The position numbers and the translations under genes are program-made. Below, piece by piece: positions 5,546 through 11,735 of a DNA stretch of 11,735 bases (the first letter of the stretch is position 1; each line of letters starts with the position of its first letter). The stretch is from a bacterium (GTDB lineage: Bacteria > 4484-113 > JALSIF01). Location: contig JALSIF010000261.1 of NCBI GenBank assembly GCA_026981635.1, forward strand, positions 1 through 11,735, given 5' to 3'. The notes beneath the pieces were generated by a model. That model was not told the DNA's origin and ran no database searches. It worked only from the letters and a program-made list of their open reading frames with translations.

Positions 5546-7468
5546 CTAGCGCTTCGGCTTCACCACCAGATAGCCCTGCATCTCCTGGTGAAGTGCAGAG
5601 CAGAAGTTGGTGCAGTAGTAGGGGTACACTCCCGGCTTATCAGCCTTGATCGTTACATGCTTGGTTTCACCGGGGTCAACAACCACATTGACGTTGTAAC
5701 CGACGATCCCAAAGCCGTGAAGCTCATCGGTGGTTTGCTCTATGTTGGTCAGGTGGAAGATAACAGTATCCCCCTCATTCACCTCAACCTCTGTCGGGTA
5801 GATGGTTGACCTGACCAGGGCAACCCATACCTCTACTGTGTTCGGCCCAGTGCGCTCAATCCGGGCTTGCTCAATGGATGTGATCTTGTTGGGATCCTTG
5901 TTGTCCTTCTCCAGGTCGTAGACCTCAATGACCTTTGGCTCCAGCTCCGATGCTTTGATGGAGATGGCATAGTGTGGCTCAGGCTCAGTAAAGGCATCAT
6001 AGAGCAGGCGCATCTTCTCACCCGAAATATCAATGAGTTGGCTGGACTCGGGCTGGCTGGGTCCTACCGACAGATGACGCCCGTGGGAGAGCTTGTTTAG
6101 AGCGATTACATACTCCCCGTAGGGCTCCACCGTATCCCCACCGGGAACCAGCAGGTGGCCAATGTTGTAGCTCACCTTGATGGTGTCCACCACCTTCCAC
6201 TCCTCAAGCTTCCACTTGGCGATGGCACTATCAATGAACAGCGAGGTGTAGGCGTAGCCCTTGTTGTCAAATTGGGTGTGGAGCGGGCCCAGCCCAACGT
6301 TTACCTCAGCCTCCTTGACCGAGTCGTAGTTGAGCACCGGGATGTCAAACACGGTGTCGGTGAAGTCCTGGTTCTCAATCGCCTTGAGGATCTTCTCAAA
6401 GTTGAACACGGTGACGATGGAGGCAAGCTTTCCGCTGGCCACAATCCACTTCCCGTTGGGTGCCACATCTACCCCGTGGGGGCTCTTGGCAGTAGGGATA
6501 AAAAAGATGGCCCCCTTTATGTCTTTAGGCTCAAGCACCCTGACACCGTTCAGCACCCGGCCCAGGTTGGGGTTGTTTTCCAGGATCTCATCTACCTTCT
6601 TCCAGTTGACTAGCAGCGTATAGTCGCGCTCGTTCTGGGAGGCGGTCACCTCCAGTTTACCGGTGGCCATCTCCGAGTTGTAGGAGGTCCAGAAGCCCCA
6701 GCCATGGGAAATCCCATGACCCGTCGCCCCCAGATCCCAGTCAAAGGGTGGAGTGACGATCTGCCAGGGGGTAGACATCTTTCCCGTCTCTGGATCTATC
6801 CGCACAGCACCCACTACGCCCTTGTACTTTTCTTTGTAGTCCGAGACAGGGGCGTAGGTGCCAATGGGGAAGGGGATGGAGAAACGGGTTCCATAGAGTA
6901 TGTACTCACTGTTGTCGGTGATGAAAGCTGAGCAGTGGGCTCCTGCCACGTTGGGGAGGTCAATTATCTCCTTGGTCTTGAAGTCCCTCAGGTCAATTCT
7001 CGCTATCCGATTGTTTGCGTTGTCGTTTACAAAGAGCCATCTGCCATCGTACTTCCCGTTGGTCTTGGACAGGTTCGGGTGGTGAACATCGCCCCAGGTG
7101 AAGCCACCCAGCATCTTTTTGGTCTCGTCGTCAAAGCCGTAGCCGGTTGACGGATAGGGAGTGAAGACCGGGATGGTGGCGATGTGGCGCATGGAGGGGA
7201 TGCCAGCGACAAAGACGTTGCCCGAGTGGCCTCCGGAATAGAATAGGTAGTAATCGTCTTTTTCTCCCGGTGGAACGTAGGTAGCTTCAGCCGCCGAGAC
7301 CATTCCTCCACCCCCCGTTGACGGCCGGGTTGCGGTAGGAGCTTTCCCCCGCTCTACCTTCTCCGCCCGCTGACAACTTGCCGCATAGGCGGCTATGAGC
7401 ACCGCCAGCGCGAACAGCCCCAGGATCAGGCCCATCCTGACCCACGCTCTCTGGTTCCTGTTGCCCAT
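5546..7468 (-). CDS. nosZ: NosZ, nitrous oxide reductase (clade II type)
   Basis: NosZ reduces N2O to N2 outside the cytoplasmic membrane, using the tetranuclear CuZ site and the dinuclear CuA site. The 640-residue protein has an N-terminal seven-bladed beta-propeller and a C-terminal cupredoxin domain (from about 545). All seven expected CuZ histidines can be placed: His129 and 130 (DVHHP), 178 (GAHCS), 331 (SPHGVD), 397 (PLHTQFD), 438 (NIGHLL) and 499 (EPHY). CuA ligands are His584, Cys619, Cys623, His627 and Met630 (CTNFCSALHQEM). The leader has a hydrophobic core (about 13-29) with no Tat twin-arginine motif and ends AASC (Cys32), so export by Sec, possibly as a lipoprotein, is likely. 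These traits and the neighbouring nosB-like gene mark clade II. GGAGG lies 8 nt before ATG 7468. It probably has its own FNR/CRP-type promoter. Confidence 0.98.
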   Translation of the reverse strand: MGNRNQRAWVRMGLILGLFALAVLIAAYAASCQRAEKVERGKAPTATRPSTGGGGMVSAAEATYVPPGEKDDYYLFYSGGHSGNVFVAGIPSMRHIATIPVFTPYPSTGYGFDDETKKMLGGFTWGDVHHPNLSKTNGKYDGRWLFVNDNANNRIARIDLRDFKTKEIIDLPNVAGAHCSAFITDNSEYILYGTRFSIPFPIGTYAPVSDYKEKYKGVVGAVRIDPETGKMSTPWQIVTPPFDWDLGATGHGISHGWGFWTSYNSEMATGKLEVTASQNERDYTLLVNWKKVDEILENNPNLGRVLNGVRVLEPKDIKGAIFFIPTAKSPHGVDVAPNGKWIVASGKLASIVTVFNFEKILKAIENQDFTDTVFDIPVLNYDSVKEAEVNVGLGPLHTQFDNKGYAYTSLFIDSAIAKWKLEEWKVVDTIKVSYNIGHLLVPGGDTVEPYGEYVIALNKLSHGRHLSVGPSQPESSQLIDISGEKMRLLYDAFTEPEPHYAISIKASELEPKVIEVYDLEKDNKDPNKITSIEQARIERTGPNTVEVWVALVRSTIYPTEVEVNEGDTVIFHLTNIEQTTDELHGFGIVGYNVNVVVDPGETKHVTIKADKPGVYPYYCTNFCSALHQEMQGYLVVKPKR

Positions 7469-7524
7469 TTCCCTTACCTCCTACTTCGGCATGGGGGTTT
7501 GCCCCAGCCGGTTTCTTTCTTGAA

Positions 7525-7538
7525 GCTAAAGAAATAGT
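7525..7538 (-). promoter_or_regulatory. Putative -10 element and start region of the nosZ promoter
   Basis: On the minus strand ACTATTTC (7538-7531) contains plausible -10 hexamers, and transcription would start near 7524-7527. The operator centre (7568.5) is then about 41.5-44 bp upstream, the usual distance for activation by an FNR/CRP-family protein that replaces a -35 box. The hexamer itself is a weak match to TATAAT, so this rests on the geometry. Confidence 0.35.
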
Positions 7539-7561
7539 CCCAGGCAGACGCAGACTAGTAA

Positions 7562-7575
7562 GTGACCTAGGTCAC
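7562..7575 (-). promoter_or_regulatory. FNR/CRP-family operator palindrome upstream of nosZ
   Basis: GTGACCTAGGTCAC is a perfect 14-bp palindrome. Read as GTGA-N6-TCAC, with an A on each side, it has the layout of CRP-family sites; read as GTGAC-N4-GTCAC it fits the TTGAT-N4-ATCAA layout of FNR, DNR and NnrR. It is the only strong palindrome in the gap, 94 bp before the nosZ start codon and downstream of the terminator of the preceding operon. Regulation of nosZ by low oxygen or nitric oxide through such a protein is common in denitrifiers. Which regulator binds here is unknown. Confidence 0.6.
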
Positions 7576-7631
7576 AAGCTCTACAAGTCCCCAACCTGCC
7601 ACTTCTTTGCATAGTCATCCGGTTCAAAGGT

Positions 7632-7662
7632 GAAGAAAAAGAGACTCCCTCCAACCAGGGAG
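7632..7662 (-). terminator. Intrinsic terminator of the cytochrome operon
   Basis: On the minus strand CTCCCT-GGTTGG-AGGGAG (7662-7645) forms a 6-bp stem with a 6-nt loop and is followed directly by the T-rich TCTCTTTTTCTTC. It begins about 40 bp after the stop of the pentahaem cytochrome gene. It would end the Rieske/cytochrome b transcript and separate it from nosZ. The stem is short, so some readthrough into nosZ is possible. Confidence 0.65.
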
Positions 7663-7702
7663 AGAGAGGAGCAAGAGCAGTCCTGGGTGACCGAAGCCGC
7701 TC

Positions 7703-8914
7703 CTACTCGGGAAGCTTTTTGCCCTGTTGGTGGAGATCGTAAGCACGTTTGAGAAGCTCCACTGCAAGCTTTCGTTCATCCTCGGATAGCCGAATTCTTG
7801 TCTCAAGCACCATCCTCATGGTTCCGATGGGATTCATGAGAAACTCCTCAAGATCCATTCCAAATCTCTTCCGCACATCCTCAACAGCCAGAGACAGGTC
7901 AGGTCCGATGTCCGCAGGGCTGTCAATTCCAAAGCTGGAGATGTCGTGGCAAGCATTACAACCCTTTGCTACGAACCATTGCCCCGGATCCTTCTCAAGG
8001 TCAATACTTAACGCGCCCGCTTCCTTCTGCTTGATCTCAGCCCCCGGTCTAGCCTTGTTAAAGCCTGCAGTAACCGGTATATATTTGGGAGGAATTCCCC
8101 ACTCTCGCCAGCTCATAACGAGCATGGCCAGGGCCATAGCCTCTCGGTCGGTGAGGTTGAAATTAGGCATTTCCGTTCCCGGGCTGACCCGCTTGGGGTC
8201 TTTGAGGTGCTCAAACTGCCAGTTCAGCATGGAGCGGATACCTTGGACAAAGGTGTAGTCAAAGGCTTCGGGGGATTTGTCCCCCTCATAGGTCAGGTCT
8301 GGTCCTATGGTCCCACCAATTCCGTCAACCGCATGGCACTGGAGACACCCTTTCTTCACAAACAGCTCTTTGGCAAGGTTGATGTAGTTCATTCCCTCCA
8401 CCTCCTTCTCAAAGAGGTGGCAGGAGTTACACCTTATCTCCAGCAAGGCCCTGGAGTCATCCAGCGGATAGCTCTGAACTAACTCCGGCAGGTCAAGAAC
8501 CGGCTCCAGCCAGAACTTAACCAGCCCGTGGGCCTCTTCTTTCTCCAGTGCCCATCCCTGACCGCCATGACAGGTGGTGCACCCATAGACCTCAATAGGG
8601 TGCTTCTCAAGGATCCCCTTGGGATGGGAACGGTAGGGCTGGGGTGCATCCTCCAACCCCTCCCAGGTAACTCCAGCATGACAGGTCATGCATCTGTCCA
8701 CCACACCCAGCTCCGGATTCCAGATCTGCTGAATCCCAAACTCAATCTTCTCCGCCACCTCCGGACCCCGGGTCTCATAGATGTACTGATAGAACCCCTG
8801 TTGGTAGCGCTGCCACTCCGAGTACTGCTCCTTGTAGGTAAGCCACACGCTAAGCAACACTACGGCAAGACCGGCAACCATCAGCCACACGACGTCCATC
8901 CGGTAGTTCTTCAT
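7703..8914 (-). CDS. Membrane-anchored pentahaem cytochrome c of a bc-like complex
   Basis: A 403-residue c-type cytochrome that probably takes the place of cytochrome c1/f, accepting electrons from the Rieske protein and passing them to periplasmic acceptors such as NosZ (inferred). One N-terminal membrane helix (about 8-26, VVWLMVAGLAVVLLSVWL) anchors it with the haem domains outside. Five CxxCH sites are visible: CMTCH (75-79), CTTCH (112-116), CNSCH (162-166), CLQCH (190-194) and CNACH (319-323). The segments after the last two (GTIGPDL with a later TEMPNF; DIGPDL) resemble class I cytochrome c domains with a Met ligand. ATG 8914 was chosen: a purine-rich AGGGAGAGG precedes it and the anchor then starts the protein. 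A frame to 9010 would overlap the cytochrome b gene. The gap from the cytochrome b stop is 13 bp. I know no fixed gene symbol. Confidence 0.88.
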   Translation of the reverse strand: MKNYRMDVVWLMVAGLAVVLLSVWLTYKEQYSEWQRYQQGFYQYIYETRGPEVAEKIEFGIQQIWNPELGVVDRCMTCHAGVTWEGLEDAPQPYRSHPKGILEKHPIEVYGCTTCHGGQGWALEKEEAHGLVKFWLEPVLDLPELVQSYPLDDSRALLEIRCNSCHLFEKEVEGMNYINLAKELFVKKGCLQCHAVDGIGGTIGPDLTYEGDKSPEAFDYTFVQGIRSMLNWQFEHLKDPKRVSPGTEMPNFNLTDREAMALAMLVMSWREWGIPPKYIPVTAGFNKARPGAEIKQKEAGALSIDLEKDPGQWFVAKGCNACHDISSFGIDSPADIGPDLSLAVEDVRKRFGMDLEEFLMNPIGTMRMVLETRIRLSEDERKLAVELLKRAYDLHQQGKKLPE

Positions 8915-8927
8915 GGCTATCCTCTCC

Positions 8928-10283
8928 CTAGTACTTGACGGGCGGAGCCTCCCAGGTTTGCCAAGGCCAGTACCACTCCCAGAATGGCCCCCTGAGATAG
9001 GAAGCGACAAGGATCAGAACCATGATCAGAAGCGAGATGATGATGAAGGTCAGGTTCTGCCACCTGCGTGAGCGATGAAACCAGACCCCCACCGCTTCCA
9101 CCGGGGAGCGGTCTAGCCAGGGCCAAACCGCCGCCCAGAGAAGAAGCAAACCGGGGATCAGGATCCCTCCTACTAGGCCACCGCTGATGGCAAAACCTGT
9201 GCCGAACTTGATGGTAGTGATGGTGACCAGCTCCTGCAGCCAGAGGAAATACCAGGGAGCCTTGGCCGGGTTGGGAGTGACCGAGGGGTTGGCCGGGTCC
9301 TCCAGCGGGGCAGGAATGAGTTGGGTGAGCACCATGGCCACTGCCAGGGTTGCCAGCCCCACCAGCAGCACCCTACGCACCAAGATAGGAACCGCATGAA
9401 CCGTCTGCTCCTCGGTGTCCACCATCACCTGCTTGACCATGGGGGTCTCACCCTTCACCAGTCCCATGATCATGTAGTTCTTGCGCTTGGCAGGCTTAAC
9501 CTCCTTCTTCCTCTCCTCCAGCGCCAGGTGGTCCTCGCAGGCCAGCCCCCCGTCCTTTCTAATCCGCCACATGTGCCAGGAGAAGAGCAAAAGAACCAGG
9601 GCGGGAAGGAAGAAGACATGCAGGGTGTAGAAGCGGATCAGGGTGTTTTGGGAAATCTCGTTTCCTCCGAGCAGGATGAAGCGGATCTGCTCTCCCACCA
9701 GTGGAGCGTTGCGGGCAATCTCGGTGCCAACCGTTATCGCCCAGAAGGCCAGCTGGTCCCAGGGCAACAGGTAGCCAGTAAAGGAAAGGAGCAAGGTAAG
9801 AAGTAGCAGTGCTATACCAATCAGCCAGTTCAGGGGCCGGTTCTGGCGGGCAAACACCCCGTTTCTGTAGGCGGCGGTGAGAAAGACCCGCATCATGTGA
9901 AGGAAAACCACCCCCACCATGAGGTGAGCGCTGATCCGATGGAGGTTTCTTAGGTAGCTGCCGTAGGGGATTACATACTCCAGATCCTTGATTGATGCGT
10001 AGGCCCGCTCGGTGGAGGGAACGTAGAAGAACATGAGGATGACCCCGGTCACCGTAAGGATGAGAAAGAGGATGGCCGAGATGGTGCCCAGCCAGAGGGA
10101 GTAGGACCAGGAGAGGGAGCGGTGGCTAACCCGGTTGGGAAACCAGTGGAGCAGGAAGTTGACCACAATGGCATCCCCCTGCTCCTTTTTGCTGCGCGGC
10201 CACCACGACCAGACCACCGATCTCCAGTCAATCTTTAGCAGACCAGCCAACTCTCTTAGGACTCTTGTGCCGGCTCTCGCCAT
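8928..10283 (-). CDS. Cytochrome b (b6 plus subunit IV fused) of a Rieske/cytochrome b complex
   Basis: The membrane core of a quinol-oxidising complex, carrying two b haems and the quinone sites. The 451 residues combine an N-terminal b6-type half (about 1-245) and a C-terminal subunit IV-like half, with about eight membrane helices. Likely haem ligands are His115, His129, His222 and His237; the 14 and 15 spacings are as in cytochrome b6 rather than mitochondrial b. The Qo-site PEWY is replaced by APWY (342-345, in KAPWYFLWLQE). There is no Cys in the first 60 residues that could bind an extra haem ci. A charged cytoplasmic linker (about 241-285) joins the halves. The N-terminus is extended by about 50 polar or aromatic residues. 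GGAGG lies 4 nt before ATG 10283. The Rieske gene lies 33 bp upstream and the pentahaem cytochrome 13 bp downstream, so this is one operon. Confidence 0.95.
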   Translation of the reverse strand: MARAGTRVLRELAGLLKIDWRSVVWSWWPRSKKEQGDAIVVNFLLHWFPNRVSHRSLSWSYSLWLGTISAILFLILTVTGVILMFFYVPSTERAYASIKDLEYVIPYGSYLRNLHRISAHLMVGVVFLHMMRVFLTAAYRNGVFARQNRPLNWLIGIALLLLTLLLSFTGYLLPWDQLAFWAITVGTEIARNAPLVGEQIRFILLGGNEISQNTLIRFYTLHVFFLPALVLLLFSWHMWRIRKDGGLACEDHLALEERKKEVKPAKRKNYMIMGLVKGETPMVKQVMVDTEEQTVHAVPILVRRVLLVGLATLAVAMVLTQLIPAPLEDPANPSVTPNPAKAPWYFLWLQELVTITTIKFGTGFAISGGLVGGILIPGLLLLWAAVWPWLDRSPVEAVGVWFHRSRRWQNLTFIIISLLIMVLILVASYLRGPFWEWYWPWQTWEAPPVKY

Positions 10284-10316
10284 TTAGCCTCCTTCCTCCA
10301 GTCGTAGGATTGGCTT

Positions 10317-10955
10317 CTAGGTGAAAAACCTCCAGCCGATCTCCACCTTCCTCCGCTTGTCAACGGTTAACGAGCCATCATCCGGGGAAATGAAGACCTC
10401 GTACCAATCAAGCGGCCTAGGAGCAGGTCCAGCGTAATTGGTGCCATCCCCATAAAACTTTGAGCCATGGCATGGGCAGTGAAACTCCCAGTGTTCCTCT
10501 ATCATCTCCCGGCCTCCCCGCCCCCTGACCATCTTGGGCTTCTCTAGGGGGACATACTTCACCGTGCAGCCCAGGTGGGTACAGATGGCAGATATGCAGT
10601 AGAAACGGGTTTGCTTAGTGGCCTTATCTACTTCTTTGAACACGAAAGCCCGCTGCTCCGGAATGAAGTTGACCCCCTCGGCCACCTCCTCCGGCTTTCC
10701 CACCTTGAAGCGCTTGTTGGGCTCATAGAGCACCCGGGGAACGAAGGAGAGCAGGGACAGCCACCCCTGCCAAACCACCCCCAGGAAGACCGACAGGCCG
10801 GTGGCCATCCCCAGCCAGCGTCGGCGGGTAAAGAGGGGGCGGTCAATCTGCTCAAAGTCGGGCGCTACCTCACTTGCCACCTTCTTCGGCAGACTCACCT
10901 GCCCAGCGCCCCGCTCCTGCCCACTTTCCTCAGGCGGGGACTTCAACCTCTTCAT
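10317..10955 (-). CDS. Rieske [2Fe-2S] protein of the cytochrome b complex
   Basis: The high-potential iron-sulfur subunit, which carries an electron from quinol to the cytochrome c subunit. Box 1 CTHLGC is at 125-130 and box 2 CPCHGSKF at 160-167; the cluster ligands are Cys125, His127, Cys160 and His163, with a Cys130-Cys162 disulfide expected. A polar N-terminal stretch of 43 residues precedes TRRRWLGM (43-50), a Tat-like twin-arginine motif, and the single membrane anchor (about 52-72), so Tat insertion is likely. The spacing between the boxes (29 residues, with an Arg/Lys-rich part near 139-150) is longer than in typical Rieske proteins, where it is nearer 15-20. ATG 10955 has the strong site GGAGGTGAT upstream, and the gene overlaps the end of the FAD oxidoreductase gene by 26 bp, which suggests coupled translation. 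Confidence 0.95.
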   Translation of the reverse strand: MKRLKSPPEESGQERGAGQVSLPKKVASEVAPDFEQIDRPLFTRRRWLGMATGLSVFLGVVWQGWLSLLSFVPRVLYEPNKRFKVGKPEEVAEGVNFIPEQRAFVFKEVDKATKQTRFYCISAICTHLGCTVKYVPLEKPKMVRGRGGREMIEEHWEFHCPCHGSKFYGDGTNYAGPAPRPLDWYEVFISPDDGSLTVDKRRKVEIGWRFFT

Positions 10956-11735
10956 ACCACATCACCTCCATCGTCATGGCCTCAGTGGGGCAGCGGATGG
11001 CACAAAGCCCACAGCGGATGCAGAGCTCATCATCCTTGAGCATCACCGAGACGGGCCCGCCATCCGATGCCCCCGCCTCTTCCACCAACCTCCTCACCGT
11101 CTCATCGTCGCAGAGGATCTCAAGCTCCATCAGATCCACCAGCTTTAGGCAGTCGGTGGGGCAGACATCCACGCACCGGTTACACATCACACACAGGTCC
11201 GGGTTGTAGACCGTCTGGATATGGCAGGAGAGACACCGCTCCGCCTGGCGCCTGGCCTCCTCCGGCGAGTAGGTCTCTTCCACCTCGGAGATGCCAGTGC
11301 GTCGCTCAAAGTCCACCGTGGGGGGCGCCTTGCGCGGGTAGTTCTCATAGCCCTCCGGCTGCTGGTAGCGGTTGATGGGGAGCTTCTCAAAGATGAAGTG
11401 GACCTCGTGGCGCACCTCCCGCTTGCGCAGGTAGGAGTCGATGGAGAGGGCGGCCCGCTTCCCGTCGGCCACCGCATCAATGATGTTCCTGGGGCCGAAG
11501 GCCACATCACCGCCCGCAAAGACCCACTCGGCGGTGGTCCTCAGGGAGTCGGGATCAACCTTGATGGTCTTTCGCGGGGTGATCTCCACCCCATCCTCCG
11601 GCTTTAGGAAGGAGAGGTCGGCGGTCTGGCCGATGGCCAGAATTGCGGTGTCGGCCTCAAACTCCTCTACGATCTCCTCGTCATACTCCGGGTTGAAGCG
11701 GCCCTCCTCGTCAAACACCCGCTTCACCCTAACCA
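10930..11735 (-). CDS. FAD-dependent oxidoreductase with two [4Fe-4S] motifs (GltD-like), N-terminus outside window
   Basis: The C-terminal 268 residues of a cytoplasmic flavoprotein are visible; the frame stays open to the window edge, so the GTG at 11727 is probably internal. Numbering from that GTG, AILAIGQTADLSFL (28-41) and WVFAGGDVAFGPRNIIDAVADG (68-89) are the nucleotide/FAD-binding hallmarks of the GltD-like (glutamate synthase small subunit) pyridine nucleotide:disulfide oxidoreductases. A Cys pair RCLSC (164-168) follows, then two ferredoxin motifs, CVMCNRCVDVCP (179-190) and CIRCGLCAIRCP (236-247), separated by an insert of about 45 residues. A role in passing electrons between NAD(P)H, or another cytosolic donor, and the adjacent cytochrome b complex is suggested only by the 26-bp overlap with the Rieske gene. 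It could also be an unrelated GltD-type enzyme subunit. Confidence 0.85.
   Translation of the reverse strand, partial: VRVKRVFDEEGRFNPEYDEEIVEEFEADTAILAIGQTADLSFLKPEDGVEITPRKTIKVDPDSLRTTAEWVFAGGDVAFGPRNIIDAVADGKRAALSIDSYLRKREVRHEVHFIFEKLPINRYQQPEGYENYPRKAPPTVDFERRTGISEVEETYSPEEARRQAERCLSCHIQTVYNPDLCVMCNRCVDVCPTDCLKLVDLMELEILCDDETVRRLVEEAGASDGGPVSVMLKDDELCIRCGLCAIRCPTEAMTMEVMWYEEVEVPA
10961..10969 (-). promoter_or_regulatory. Strong ribosome binding site of the Rieske gene inside the upstream gene
   Basis: On the minus strand GGAGGTGAT matches the 16S anti-Shine-Dalgarno end over nine bases. GGAGG is 9 nt before ATG 10955. The site lies within the last codons of the FAD oxidoreductase gene and decides the Rieske start, showing that the 26-bp overlap is genuine. 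Confidence 0.7.

Noticed and set aside
7492-7506. TGGGG/CCCCA hairpin in the nosZ leader as a riboswitch
   Set aside because: Only 5 bp of stem with a 5-nt loop and no conserved aptamer-like sequence around it; probably chance.
8915-9010. Pentahaem cytochrome extended to 9010
   Set aside because: The added residues overlap the cytochrome b gene and would put a polar Gly/Ser-rich stretch before the membrane anchor.
11222-11236. CLSCH in the FAD oxidoreductase as a haem c site
   Set aside because: The protein is a cytoplasmic-type flavoprotein/ferredoxin, where RCLSC belongs to a Cys pair seen in GltD-like proteins; haem c is attached only outside the cytoplasmic membrane.
1-11735. tRNA, rRNA, CRISPR array, insertion sequence or attachment site
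   Set aside because: No tRNA-like cloverleaf, spaced direct repeats, transposase frame or terminal inverted repeats were seen on either strand.

Overview
This is a high-GC bacterial window (hand impression about 60% G+C; GTG starts, strong GGAGG ribosome sites, overlapping genes). It holds an atypical (clade II type) nitrous oxide reductase locus next to a Rieske/cytochrome b quinol-oxidising gene cluster. Copper NosZ, an apparently non-Tat NosZ leader, an NosB-like membrane protein and the order nosZ-nosB-nosD-nosF-nosY point to a clade II N2O reducer. The variant quinone-site motif of cytochrome b suggests a respiratory bacterium, perhaps menaquinone-based. I cannot name the taxon.

Layout. 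Positions 1-1509 read on the + strand: the 3' end of an unrecognised gene, a HIT-family nucleotide-binding protein, and nosL, a copper-binding accessory protein with a Met/His-rich tail. Everything after that is on the minus strand and is described here in transcription order, from right to left. First come the C-terminal part of an FAD oxidoreductase carrying two [4Fe-4S] motifs (cut by the window edge), a Rieske protein, a one-piece cytochrome b (b6 plus subunit IV) and a membrane-anchored pentahaem cytochrome c; these are tightly packed and end at a hairpin/T-run terminator (7632-7662). A 234-bp gap follows with a perfect palindrome GTGACCTAGGTCAC of the FNR/CRP type. After it come nosZ, a 12-bp GC hairpin, nosB-like, nosD, nosF and nosY. 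nosY and nosL converge with 15 bp between their stop codons.

How it may work. The Rieske/cytochrome b/pentahaem cytochrome module should oxidise quinol and pass electrons outward. Its position beside nosZ, and the lack of NosR here, suggest it is the electron supply to NosZ (inference). NosDFY (periplasmic beta-helix protein, ATPase, permease) and NosL serve maturation of the NosZ copper sites. The overlap of the FAD/ferredoxin-like gene with the Rieske gene suggests a cytoplasmic redox partner made with the complex.

Most noteworthy: the coupling of a FAD/2[4Fe-4S] protein and a pentahaem bc-like complex to a clade II nos operon, the FNR/CRP-like operator at about -41.5 from a plausible nosZ promoter, and a strongly AT-rich island inside nosD.
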